Shown here one piece after another: positions 1 through 9,422 of a stretch of 64,000 nt of DNA. A model generated the notes under the pieces. The model did not search any database and was not told the DNA's origin. It saw only the letters and a program-made list of their open reading frames with translations. Each line of letters begins with the position of its first letter. Positions within the stretch are counted from its first letter, which is position 1. The translations under genes were made by a program, and so were the position numbers. Origin of the DNA: Terfezia claveryi (taxonomy: Eukaryota > Ascomycota > Pezizomycetes > Pezizales > Pezizaceae). The stretch spans positions 62,001 through 126,000 of the forward strand of contig WHUX01000079.1 of assembly GCA_015179025.1 (NCBI GenBank), given 5' to 3'.

Positions 1-520
1 GCTGATATTCGAGACTGAGCTCGGCCATTCTGTCCTCCACATATCGCCTCATTCCTTCAGGCATGCCCTCTTCCTGGATCCGTTGCGGTCCCAACCTCCT
101 GGCAGGTAGCTGCTCATTACCCGGATTCCCGGGCTGATCACCGCTGCCCCGGGAATTCCACACCTTCACAAGTCGCTTTTTGTTGCCAACCCGGTACTGA
201 TGGCAAATACAGTACACGAGGTACCCCCCAATTTCTGGGTCCAAGTCACTAAGCCTGGAGCCGGAGAATGTCTCCTCCATATGGCCGTCATCCCAACATT
301 TCTGTAGGATTCTCGTAAATGCCTGGCGGGCTTGGGCGGAGGCCAGTGGGGCATTTGGGTCTAGCAACCCGTCGGTTGCCAGCTTATACATCAAGGTTGT
401 TATTTTGGCTTCCTCCACACCTAAGCGCTCTAAACACAGCCCCAGGGTGGGCTTAGAGTCCTGAAGTTCGAACCGCCCTGGGTTCTGGAGTTCGCTGGTG
501 ATGGGGAGATTCGCAGGCAT
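1..520 (-). CDS. Unknown protein, N-terminal 173 residues (runs off window)
   Basis: An open frame starts at an ATG (518-520) and runs without a stop to the left window edge, so the gene is truncated by the window. The visible part begins MPANLPITSE. It includes an acidic/leucine-rich stretch (residues ~20-50), a Trp-Asp-Asp segment (~83-86), a Tyr/Cys-containing stretch (GGYLVYCICHQYRVG, ~105-119) and then a Gly/Pro-rich linker. I see no signal peptide, membrane segment or catalytic motif that I recognise. The start is the first ATG after upstream stops, and the sequence changes to tandem-repeat-rich DNA just upstream. It could be a host gene or a transposon gag-like ORF; I cannot tell. The uninterrupted frame of more than 500 bp is the only support for coding. 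Confidence 0.5.
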   Translation of the reverse strand, partial: MPANLPITSELQNPGRFELQDSKPTLGLCLERLGVEEAKITTLMYKLATDGLLDPNAPLASAQARQAFTRILQKCWDDGHMEETFSGSRLSDLDPEIGGYLVYCICHQYRVGNKKRLVKVWNSRGSGDQPGNPGNEQLPARRLGPQRIQEEGMPEGMRRYVEDRMAELSLEYQ

Positions 521-677
521 TGGATCTATTTACATGTCAGTTCTGCTTCCATGCTTTAGCCGTGCCTAGGGTGCGCACCTGAGTCAGGTTCTGGTTGGAG
601 TTTATAGAAAGATTGTGTAGATTACTTTGTAGGTAGTTTGGTGCTACTATGGTGTAGCTAGGTTCTGGTTGGTGTTT

Positions 678-881
678 ATACGTAGTGCCTCAGGTGCTGA
701 GGATTTACTTACCAACAAGCTAGAAGAGGGGCGCTGATAAGCCATGGATACCCCAGTTCTTAGGACCCAGCCAGGAGATGGACACTGATAAGCCATGGCC
801 CAGACAGTGCCTCAGGTGCCGAGGACTTACTTAGCAACCAGCTAGAAGATGGGCGCTGATAAGCCATGGATACCCCTTAGC
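678..881. repeat. Left part of a higher-order tandem repeat array
   Basis: Units share the core GCTGATAAGCCATGG followed by ATACCCC or CCCAGAC, plus a 'TGCCTCAGGTGCCGAGGAC' link. The same units continue at 5270-5757, so one array has been split by the copia insertion. No coding sense was found. Confidence 0.85.
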
Positions 882-1155
882 TGTAAGATTACGGGTTATG
901 CAGCGGAGGAATCTTGAAGAGAGAGAAGTCTGTATATTCAAGTATCGCTATAAGTCTCGAAGCTTACGGTCCTAGTGCTCTGCTGCAAAAGAGATGTTTC
1001 CCGCCTGCTTTCCGGCTCTTTTATCCTTCGCGGTCTTTGCCCAATTTGCCATATTCGGACCCTGGCTTCATACTCTGTTCCGCCCAATTTGCCATTTTGG
1101 GATATCCTGCATTTCCCGTGATATCGGTTTATGCCACGTGAGAGTATTTCCTACA
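882..1155 (-). repeat. 3' LTR of copia element
   Basis: 274 bp with TGTA...TACA ends. It matches 4978-5269 except for small indels, the largest near 934-945, where the other LTR has extra sequence. It is flanked on the outside by the TTAGC target duplication. Confidence 0.93.
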
Positions 1156-1164
1156 CTCCCCCTT
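1156..1164 (-). other. Polypurine tract of copia element
   Basis: On the minus strand AAGGGGGAG directly abuts the TGTAGG start of the 3' LTR. This is the expected plus-strand primer position. Confidence 0.8.
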
Positions 1165-1973
1165 ACTCGAGCGTCCATATCGCCCATTCCATTTCTTGCA
1201 GCTGTTCTTCAGTCACATCGAGATACTCATCCATAATGCCTTCCATCCATTCACTGTTGTCATCGGCAGGAGTTTGGTGAGCATGTCCGCTGGATTGTCT
1301 TTCCCAGGGATCGTAACTATCTTGAGTTTCTCCGCTCGGCACTGTTGGCGGATATAATGGAATCGATGCTCGATGTGGCGGCTCCTCCTGGCAAATTTCG
1401 ATGCCCTGCTCATATTGTAGGCCCCCTCGCTGTCTGTATAAAGGGTCGGTGTCGTTGATTCCAATTTCCTTCAGGAATTGCTGGATCCATGCAGCATCCT
1501 TCGCTCCCTCGCTGTCCGCTATATATTCGGCTTCTGTTACTGACAGAGAGACCACATCCTGCCTTCGGCTGTACCATCCAACTAACTGACTGCCAACAGT
1601 CATAAGCGCCCCAGTCTGAGATCTGGATTTTCCCCCCCCCATATGCTGCGTCCGCATATATTCGTACCTCGAGGTTGTCGGCTTTCCGTAAGATAAGTCC
1701 TTCGGTTTTTGTCGAGTACAAATACCTCAAGATACTCAGTGCGGTTTTCCAGTTTTCGTGGCTGGCGTCTTTTGTTCTTCGTCCTAGCAGGTTTACATGG
1801 ATCGATATTTCTGGTCGTGTCATCCTTGTTATGAATAGCAGACCTCCCACTATCGCTTGGTACTTTAGTGGTTTTTCGTCGGTGCTTTCGCTTATGGCAT
1901 ACGAGAGTGGATTTAATGGAAGCGAGTGTATTCTGCCATGCTTCTCGTCCTTCGCTAGGTACTGCTGGTTCAT
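1163..1973 (-). pseudogene. copia RT C-terminus and RNase H, frameshifted
   Basis: Two overlapping frames together give the end of a copia polyprotein. The upstream frame (1410-1973) has the RT-connection motif region with 'LKYQAIVGGLLFITRMTRPE', then the RNase H start with an Asp-containing strand (YADAAYGGG). The next frame (1163-1657) continues with SLSVTEAEYIADSEGAKDA, the RNase H Glu motif. The break lies near 1640, inside a C/G homopolymer (a run of C at 1631-1639), so one indel separates the two halves. It would act in cDNA synthesis in the cytoplasmic particle, but this copy cannot encode an intact enzyme. Confidence 0.85.
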
Positions 1974-1991
1974 TGATTCTATACGGCGAGT

Positions 1992-3955
1992 TTATGTTAG
2001 TACGACTTGTCCTTCCGACCAATGCAGTTCCATTCCTAGCATATTTGCTGGTTTTCCCCTCTTATCCAGCTCTACCCTTGCCTCGATTTGCTCTTCAGCA
2101 TGGTCTAGATCCTTTTCGGTGGGTGCAATCCCAATAAGGTCGTCAACATGAGTTCCGATAATGAGGCTATGGCTTTGGTTGGTATAGGTTCCTTCATCAC
2201 CAATGCATCGGTGCATGCAGAAGGTGCTAAGGATTTCGCAGAGGGTTTTAAACCATTCATGGCCTGCTTGCTTGAGCCCATAGAGAGCTTTATCGAGTTT
2301 CCAATATTCAACCTCCCTTTCTTCATCGATGTCGGTAATATAGACATCTGGCTCGGGGATCCTTCTGGCTCGCTGGCTCGGGGGTCCTCTGGCTCGCTGG
2401 CTCGGGGATCCTCTGGCTCGTTGGCTTGGGGGTCCTCTGGCTCGGGTCCTCTGGCTCGCTGGCTCGGGGATCCTCTGGCTCGCTGGCTGGGGGATCCTCT
2501 GGCTCGCTGGCTCGGGGATCTTCTGGCTCGCTGACTTGGGGGTTCTATAAGACTCTTCAGCTATTTCGTCCTCAGATGACTCTGAACTGGTATCGCTTGC
2601 TCCTACTGGAGTTGGCCTTAAGGCAAGCTTGATTTGTCCAGTATCGGTTCGAACTTGGTAAGTTTCAAAGCTTTCCGTATTACCAATGATATTGGCTTCA
2701 TAGCTTCGTGGGGAGAGCTTGTCTGAAATATCATGGTTATAACAAATTACTCTTTGTCCGAACGGTCTTAACTTTGCTCGCTCATTCTTAGAGTCTTTTC
2801 CTAACATAATCTTGATTGGGGATTCGCCTTTTAGGGTTTTGTGAGGGATCCGGTTTTTAGTATAAGCCGCCCAGCTCGGAGCTTTATCCCATAATCCCTT
2901 TAGTAGGCCTGACCCAATCAGTGCTGTTCTGCTCATAGTTAGGATGGTTCGATTTGCCCGCTCGATGATTGCATTCGTTTCGCTATGCTTTGACACAGTT
3001 TCTTCGGAGGTGATCCCTCTTTGTTTAAGCTCTTCTCGTAGCTCATTATTACGGAATTCTCCTCCCCAATCAGCCTGGAACTGGCTAACTCGTAGGGTTG
3101 TGGCTGCTTCCAATTTATTGATTATCTCGATTAAGGCTTTTCCAGTCTCACCGTTCTTCTGCAGGGGCTGTACTAAGATATATCGGCTGAAGTCATCTAC
3201 AACTACTAGCAGATATCGATATTGTTTGCTAGGTGTAGGTAGGAGGGTCGATTGGTCCGACCAGGTCTGCATGGATCCGTTCTAATATTCGGTTTGTCCT
3301 TATTTGCAGGTCTTGGGGCTGCTTGGGAGCTGCCGGTTTGGTAGTCTTCCCTTGTTCACATGCCTTGCATCGAATCTTCTCTTTTTGATCCTTTCATGTA
3401 GGTCTATAGCTACTTTCTTTCCTGTATTTCCTTCCGCTCTTTTTATTCCTACGGCTTTCCAGTCTTCAACCATATTTTCGGGCTTAATCCACATTCCATC
3501 AATATCTCAGTCCATTTTATACAGCACTTTCCTTCCAGTCTTCAGCTCCACTTTACCCTTCTTCCTTGCATCACAAAATCCTCTGGCATTCTTAGACCGC
3601 TAATAATATTGCTGTAGGCAGGGTCATAAAGGCACTGTTCATGGTGAATGTTGCGGCCATTGTGCCTGAATACTAGGGTTCCTATGATATAGCATATGGA
3701 TTCGGTTTGATCATGGGCGGATACCTTAATGTTAAGGTTGTGCTGGACATCGACAAGACGGTCATACTCGTTTGTAGTATGGTGGGTGGCTGCGGTGTCA
3801 TACTCATAGCATCCTTCTCGACCGGCTCTTGTTTTACCGATTTTTATGGCTTTGATCGTTACTCCTTCATAATCTGAGTCTTCATCAGAGTTTTCTGCCT
3901 TGACCTTTTTGGACCGCCTTTTTTCTCGCTTTTTAGTAAAGCATTCGGATTCCAT
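1992..3955 (-). pseudogene. copia protease-integrase-RT fragment, frameshifted
   Basis: The frame at 3542-3955 holds a degenerate retropepsin-like motif (YDTAATHHTTN; the canonical D-S/T-G is not intact). A zinc-finger remnant (CKACEQGK) lies near 3345-3390. The frame at 1992-3272 contains the integrase catalytic core: first Asp in VVDDFSRYI, second in QADWGGEF, third as Glu in NAIIERANR. After a Ser/Gln/Arg/Pro repeat the chain jumps to RT motifs KALYGLKQAGHEWF and THVDDLIGI (HVDD in place of the usual YVDD). The early RT block normally found between integrase and KALYGLKQ is missing, which suggests a deletion at the minisatellite (2344-2541). Confidence 0.87.
2344..2541. repeat. 24-bp minisatellite inside copia pol
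   Basis: About eight copies of a unit like CTGGCTCGGGGATCCTCTGG. On the coding (minus) strand they read as Ser-Gln-Arg/Pro-Glu-Pro octapeptide repeats between integrase and RT. The array sits exactly where RT sequence is missing. Confidence 0.85.
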
Positions 3956-4848
3956 ATGATTAAGCCCCTTCCATCCTTTACTGATACAGTAGTCACATCT
4001 TTTCCCATTATCGCCCTTATCTCGTCCCCTTCCAGCTTCAGTCTTGTCTCAATAAGAGTGTTGTAGTAGGGTGGTAGGGTGGTAACTGTTTTGCCTTCGA
4101 ATTTTGCCTTCAATTCTTCATAGGCCTCATTTGCTGTTCATGCCAACCCGATAATATCTACCACTTCCCTTTCGCAATTTCTTTTCATAGTAAGAATAGC
4201 GAAATTATTGTCCGGTAACAATTTCCCATATTGTCTCTTCTTTGTGCTCATAGCTACTGAGGGTCTGTTCAATGGATAGGATCCATTGGGCATAGTCTTG
4301 CTCCCCGCTGAGCTTGGGTTGGATCTTAGGGATAGACCGTTCTTTTGACATAACTGGTGGGAGTGGTGTGTTGGGTCTTGGGGTCGCTGGTCTGAAGGGT
4401 TCTAGCGGAGGTGGTGGGTTTCTTTGGTGCTGGAATAATTGCCTTGATACTGGGCTTGGTGATCGGCTTCTGGGAAAATTGCCTGGTGTTGCACTGCAGC
4501 TCATTTAGATGAGTACTGGGTATATTTGGTTGAACCTTATGAGCACTCGCTTGGCTCGTCAAGCAGGGATGCTTCTGGTTCTTGGGTATCAAGGTCGGTT
4601 AGGAGATCTTCTTCTTCTTCTTCTTTGATTTCCTTTGTCGCTAATACTTCGTTGTATAGCCCACTTTCCCGTAGTTCTTGTTCTAGGTATTCTGTGTCGG
4701 ACAGCGATTCTCTTGGTGTGACTGGGGTTGTGGTGATATTTGAAAGTCCGATTCCCAGGAGGTTCTTGAAGAGTTGCTTGTTCTGACGGTTTATTTTCCT
4801 AGACCAAGATCGGTGTGTAGGCATATGCAGGGTCTTCTTGCGTTGCAA
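3859..4848 (-). pseudogene. copia gag region, frameshifted
   Basis: Minus-strand frames in order: 4537-4848, an acidic N-terminal segment with a poly-Glu run near residue 80; 4205-4504, with 'IQPKLSGEQDYAQWILSIEQ', the Leu/Trp-rich start of the UBN2/gag domain typical of copia; and 3859-4113, further gag helix sequence. Stops and frame changes separate these pieces (one near 4140-4200, another near 4500). Gag would form the virus-like particle that packages the element RNA. The copy is non-functional. Confidence 0.75.
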
Positions 4849-4958
4849 CGGTAGGTAGGGCGGCCACGGCTTTTGGGCTCCTGCTTTTTTGAACGACAGT
4901 ATTACTGGGTTGGTACCACAGATATCTCAACTGTCTTTGTTCTTATTGCTTTTGCCTT

Positions 4959-4977
4959 GAGCGCCGGGCTCATAACC
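4959..4977 (-). other. Primer binding site matching the middle of initiator tRNA-Met
   Basis: Immediately inside the 5' LTR, the plus strand reads GCGCCGGGCTCATAACC. That is the anticodon stem-loop region of eukaryotic initiator tRNA-Met (anticodon CAT), not a 3'-CCA end. The element strand is therefore complementary to an internal tRNA site, as known for Drosophila copia, which is primed by a 5' half of the initiator tRNA. Confidence 0.8.
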
Positions 4978-5269
4978 TGTAATATTACGAGGTTATGCAG
5001 CGGAGGAATCTTGAAGAGAGAATATTCAAATAACAACGGAGCTATCTTAGGTATCGCTATAAGTCTCGAAGCTTACGGTCCTACGGTAGTGCTCTGCTGC
5101 AAAAGAGATGTTTCCCGCGTACTTTCCGGCTCTTTTATCCTTCGCGGTCTTTGCCCAATTTGCCATATTCGGACCCTGGCTTCATACCCTGTTCCGCCCA
5201 ATTTGCCATTTTGGGATATCCTGCATTTCCCGTGATATCGGCTTATGCCACGTGAGAGTATTTCCTACA
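4978..5269 (-). repeat. 5' LTR of copia element
   Basis: 292 bp, TGTA...TACA, followed by the TTAGC target duplication at 5270-5274. On the minus strand it begins TGTAGGAAATAC. Confidence 0.93.
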
Positions 5270-5757
5270 TTAGCAACCAGCTAGGAGATGGGCGCTGATA
5301 AGCCATGGATACCCCAGTTCTGAGGACCCAGCCAGGAGATGGACACTGATAAGCCATGGCCCAGACGTAGTGCCTCAGGTGCCGAGGACCTACTTAGCAA
5401 CCAGCCAGAAGATGGGCGCTGATAAGCCATGGATACCTCTTAGCAACCAGCTAGGAGATGGGCGCTGATAAGCCATGGATACCCCAGTTCTTAGGACCCA
5501 GCTAGGAGATGGACACTGATAAGCCATGGCCCAGACGTAGTGCCTCAGGTGCCGAGGACTTACTTAGCAACCAGCTAGAAGATGGGCCCTGATAAGCCAT
5601 GGATACCCCTTAGCAACCAGCTGGAAGATGGGCGCTGATAAGCCATGGATACGTGGAGGGTGTTGTGCCAACCAGACTACATGGATACCCCAGGTCTTAG
5701 GACCCAGCTAGGAGATGGACACTGATAAGCCATGGCCCAGATGCAGTGCCTCAGGTG
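5270..5757. repeat. Right part of the higher-order tandem repeat array
   Basis: Alternating long (~125 bp) and short (~47 bp) units each begin TTAGCAACCAGCTAG-like and contain GCTGATAAGCCATGG. The last unit carries an insertion reading GTTGTGCCAACCAGACTAC (about 5660-5678), a motif seen again at 27830, 54850 and 60900-61020. The array ends where the inverted-repeat unit starts at 5758. Confidence 0.88.
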
Positions 5758-6043
5758 AAGCCAGTGGCATTAGAATATTGACTGGAATATTGTTATTAGC
5801 AAGAGCTAGAGATTCGGATATGCGTGAGACTTACTTGTGCCCCAGACCGGGAGTGGTGTTGCATGAGCGCGTTGGCTGAGCTACATATTTTGCATAGAGT
5901 CACGCCTAGCAGAGAGTTGGTACCTATAGTGTTGTACTCTACTTAGTAGTAGAGAGAGTGGTATAGCGCTGTATCTCAAACATGTTTCATAAAGCAATTC
6001 ATAATAAGTCTCACATTTCCAGTGGCAATACAAACGTTTTCTC
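5758..6043 (+). repeat. Left long terminal inverted repeat
   Basis: Matches the reverse complement of 8313-8592 over its full length with a few small indels (extra bases near 5922-5950). CCAGTGGCA occurs at the outer end and again near the inner end (about 6018-6028). Confidence 0.92.
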
Positions 6044-6269
6044 CTTTCAAATCTCACACCTTGGCACTTAGCGAAACCGAAACCAACCACAACTTCCCCT
6101 GTTCGCCAAGCCGTCCGGTAATCCCTTCGTTCACTCACACAAACAAACAACAACACCCCAACACCTCAAATATATTCAGCATTTGGACGGCACCTACCAC
6201 ACATATTTTGCGACTCCTTACGGCGTTCCCAAGTTACATTACGCTGCATCTAGATCCGGAGGAAGCGAT

Positions 6270-8122
6270 ATGCACCCGTATACCGTGTGCTCGTCCGTCG
6301 CTATGCCGTGTGTCTATGCAATGCCCCCCACCTCGACATGGAGACCGAGCGACTACCGGTACAGCCGGCAAACCAAGTTGTCTGTCAGCGGTAATCTGTC
6401 CGGTGTTGTAAGGCCTAGCCTGGCAACTGCACCTGCTGCACCAGATATCCATATCCGTGCCTGCAAAATTACAGCAGACAATCAAGTTGCAGTACCCCTT
6501 ACACCTCCTCCAAGCAGCCCTGCTGCTCAACAGCCCCTCCCCCTCCCATTTCCGCCAGGCCCCGTTTTGCCATTATTGGATTTGGAACCCTCGCCTGCTC
6601 AGGATAGGCTTGAAGTTCCATTCGCTCCAGTCGAACCCCTTTCCCTCCAAGACCTCACCCCCACGATTCTTCGCACACTTATCTCGTCTGACTACGGCAG
6701 CAATATTGTATACCCCAATGTCTCGTCTGATGAATACGAAGCATGGTTGCGAACCTTCCCCGAGCTTCTCGAAGCCAATACTCACGATGCTCGATTGAAC
6801 TACTTCACCCATGCATACACGTTGGTCAAGGACACCGGCGGACAAACAATTTCCATACCCAGCTTGATAGTCAAATGCATGCCCAGCCCCTGGCACGAAG
6901 CATGCTCATCATTCATTATGTCCGAGGCAATCCAAGGTGTAGCGAGGATTTCTCCTGGTGGTCTTCGTAAATTGGGCTTGCATTGTCGGGCTAATTGGGA
7001 ATTTAGCAACTTTACTCCTAAATGTGACACAGGATCCCAACTTGCACGGACGGCGAAAAAGATTCCAGATGTAGCATTTGGACGACTTTCCGACAACTTC
7101 CCAACATTGGCGGTAGAGGTGGGGTTTTCGGAGTTGTGGCCATCCTTGATGGAGGATGCGCGATTATTTTTAACAGGTACAGAGAATGTTACAAAGGTTG
7201 TGCTCTTGATTAAGTTGATGGAGCAGAAGGTTAACGGAGATTACACAAACCCTATCACCGAAGAGAAGGTCAAATGCTGGAAGGCCAAAGCAAATATGTT
7301 TCATTGGCCTGGAGATGCAGTGGAGGAGCAGGAAGTAGAGGAACTACGAGATGCCGATACCCAAAACTCATGGCCTCCTATACCAACCCCCCCCCCCCAC
7401 CGGACCCAAAAGACATTGACAATAACCCTATCCTGGAGAAACTCGAGTTCGCTCTCGAAACCTACTTCTTAGCCACCGACGCCCTCAGAATTTTATTTCC
7501 ACCCCTGATTGCCCCCATAACCGCAACACTCTATCGCTATCGCCAGCGGTCCCCGGAAGATACTATAGATGGCAATGGTGACCCCACTCTAGATTTATTC
7601 TGCACAGCGAAAATATCCTTTCTAGAGGATAACAAGGTGGTCCAGGGTGCTAAGTTTGTACTAGGGTTGCACGATATTCTGGGGACAGACTCAGAAATGG
7701 GCAGTTCCCAGGAGGGAGTGGAATATGATTTAGAATTATTAGCTCAGGACATTTTGGAGGAAAGTCTAAATATGCGGAAAAAACGAGCGAGGGTTCGAGC
7801 AAAAAAGGTGTTGGAACATTGGATTGCAGGGGTTAGAGAGCGGAGTGCGAGCCTATTGAACAGGGTTAGACAGGAGCTTGTAGTAGGAGTTGGGGAAAAG
7901 AAAACCCGAAGTACTAGAAAGCGGGTGCGGCATGGGGTGTTGGTAGGCAATGATCGCTGCACCTCATTTATTGGGTTTAAGAAACAAAGATTACAGGAGG
8001 AGGATGGAGATGAGAGGGGCAAAGAGCATGAGGATGGAGACGTGGATGGTAATGCTGAAGACGAGGATGATGACAAGTATGACAACAAAATTCAAGATGA
8101 GGATTGGGTAGATGAAGAATGA
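6270..8122 (+). CDS. PD-(D/E)XK-like nuclease family protein, one frameshift at a C run
   Basis: The frame is open from before 6183. The first ATG in it is 6270; an upstream exon cannot be excluded. A Pro/Ser-rich N-terminus (to ~135) leads to a conserved block with 'MPSPWHEACSSF' and then IPDVAFGRLSDNFPTLAVEVGFSE (about 7060-7128). PD followed by a strand ending VEVG matches the core of PD-(D/E)XK-fold proteins, though the usual Lys after Glu is Gly here. The frame changes once, in a run of 12 C at about 7388-7399. Adding one base would continue it to 8122, where a basic segment and an acidic Asp/Glu tail follow. The same block (LPTYYHE..., VPDASIRM...FPTVVVEVG) occurs in the gene at 16330-18168. 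Function is not known; a DNA-cleaving role is inferred only. Confidence 0.65.
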
Positions 8123-8312
8123 AGATGAAGGGGAATCCGAGAATATATACACTGGTATGACTGCAAAGCGAAGCTCGAGAGTTCGAAATCTGCCAGGTTG
8201 TTGCATGCAGTATTTTTTTTTTTTGGTTCATATCCCTTTTTGTCAGATGATGCTATGGATGTGATTGTTTGAGATGGCGTAAAGAGTGTGGTGGGGCGAC
8301 CTCTATAAATAT

Positions 8313-8592
8313 GAGAAAACGTTTGTATTGCCACTGGAAATTGTGAGACTTATATGAATTGCCACTGACTTTATGGAACATGTTTGAGATACAGCGCTAT
8401 ACCACTCTCTCTACTAGAGTACAACACTATACCAACTCTCTGCTAGGCGTGACTCTATGCAAAATATGTAGCTCAGCCAACGCGCTCATGCAACACCACT
8501 CGGTCTGGGGCACAAGTAAGTCTCACGCATATCCGAATCTCTAGCTCTTGCTAATAACAATATTCCAGTCAATATTCTAATGCCACTGGCTT
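8313..8592 (-). repeat. Right long terminal inverted repeat
   Basis: Inverted copy of 5758-6043. It keeps the outer CCAGTGGC end and has an additional 'TGCCACTGA' near 8361-8370. Confidence 0.92.
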
Positions 8593-8596
8593 TCCA

Positions 8597-8890
8597 TATG
8601 GCAGCAATCCCCATCCACCGACCACGACCTCCATATGCCAGCAACCTCCATAGGACGCGACCTCCATATGCCAGCAACCTCCGTGTGGCAGCAACCTCCG
8701 TATGGCAGTGACCTCTATATGGCAGCATATGGCAGCGACCTCCATATGCCAGCAACCTCCGTATGGCAGCGACCTCTATATGGCAGCGACCTCCATATGC
8801 CAGCAACCTCCGTATGGCAGCGACCTCTATATGGCAGCGACGTCTATATGGCAGCGACGTCTATATGGCAGCGACCTCCGTATGGCAGTA
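8597..8890. repeat. 17-bp minisatellite
   Basis: Repeats of ATATGGCAGCGACCTCC and variants (CATATGCCAGCAACCTCC, GTATGGCAGCGACCTCT). The array starts 5 bp outside the right inverted repeat. Confidence 0.9.
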
Positions 8891-8895
8891 ACCCC

Positions 8896-9372
8896 CAATA
8901 GTCAGCAAAATAGCCAGCAATACCGCCAGCAATATACGCAGCATTACCGACAGCCATATACGCAGCAATACCGACATCCAGATAGCCAGCTAAATAGCCA
9001 GCAATACCGACAGCTATACCGCCAGCCATACTGCCAGCCATATACACAGCATACCGACAGCCATACGGCCAGCCATATAGCCAGCAAATACCGCCAGCCA
9101 TATACACAGCCATACCGACAGCCATATACGCAGCAATACCGCCAGCAATATACGCGACAGCCATATACGCAGCAATACCGACATCCAGATAGCCAGCTAA
9201 ATAGCCAGCGATACCGACAGCTATACCGCCAGCCATATAGCCAGCAAAATACCGCCAGCCAAATAGTCAGCAAAATAGCCAGCAATACCGCCAGCCATAT
9301 ACGCAGCAATACCGACAGCTAATAGCCAGCAAATACCGCCAGCAATATACGCAGCAATACCGACAGCCAGAC
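8896..9372. repeat. 12-bp minisatellite, about 39 units
   Basis: Units follow CAGCAATACCGC, CAGCCATATACG, CAGCTAAATAGC and similar. Almost all are exactly 12 bp, with a few of 11, 13 or 14. Higher-order repetition is visible (the run near 8940-9030 recurs near 9150-9240). One frame reads as Gln/Tyr/Arg-rich tetrapeptides, a by-product of the period. Confidence 0.92.
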
Positions 9373-9422
9373 TAGAATAAATTGTTCTTCAATTTCGCTT
9401 GTGTGTTTAGATCTTGTAAGAT

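Larger units (their letters stand above)
882..5269 (-). mobile_element. Ty1/copia LTR retrotransposon, decayed
   Basis: This is a 4.39-kb minus-strand element. Its two LTRs (882-1155 and 4978-5269) begin TGTA and end TACA. A 5-bp target duplication TTAGC lies at 877-881 and 5270-5274. Moving along the minus strand the order is LTR, primer site, gag, protease, integrase, RT, RNase H, purine tract, LTR. The integrase-before-RT order defines copia/Pseudoviridae-type elements. The coding region is split over several frames, and the N-terminal half of the RT has been lost next to a minisatellite, so the copy is dead. The LTRs differ by indels (274 versus 292 bp), so it is not a recent insertion. 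Confidence 0.93.
5758..8592 (+). mobile_element. Inverted-repeat-bracketed unit carrying a PD-(D/E)XK-like gene
   Basis: A 2.8-kb segment is bounded by two nearly identical inverted repeats (286 and 280 bp) whose outer ends read AAGCCAGTGGCATTAG. The only gene inside reads rightwards and begins about 230 bp inside the left repeat. Both sides adjoin tandem repeats. I could not find a target-site duplication: the left flank is CTCAGGTG and the right flank is TCCATATG. A mobile element is therefore an inference from architecture; an inverted duplication around a gene is the alternative. No recognisable transposase is present. Confidence 0.6.

Noticed and set aside
2148..2632. Plus-strand Gly/Ser/Leu-rich frames
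   Set aside because: Antisense shadows of the copia pol minisatellite.
4959..4990. Possible tRNA-Met gene (GCGCCGGGCTCATAACC)
   Set aside because: Only the anticodon-arm half is present. No D-arm, T-arm or acceptor follows, and it abuts the LTR, so it is a primer site.
5750..8600. A hAT or Mutator-type target duplication around the inverted-repeat unit
   Set aside because: The 8- and 9-bp flanks (CTCAGGTG; TCCATATG) do not match, so no superfamily was assigned.
8702..9322. 206-codon Gln/Tyr/Arg-rich frame, possibly prion-like
   Set aside because: It is a read-through of the 17-bp and 12-bp arrays. The 12-bp period keeps frames open on both strands, and there is no promoter or non-repeat sequence.
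8896..9372. CRISPR-like array
   Set aside because: The 12-bp units are contiguous without unique spacers, and the host is eukaryotic.
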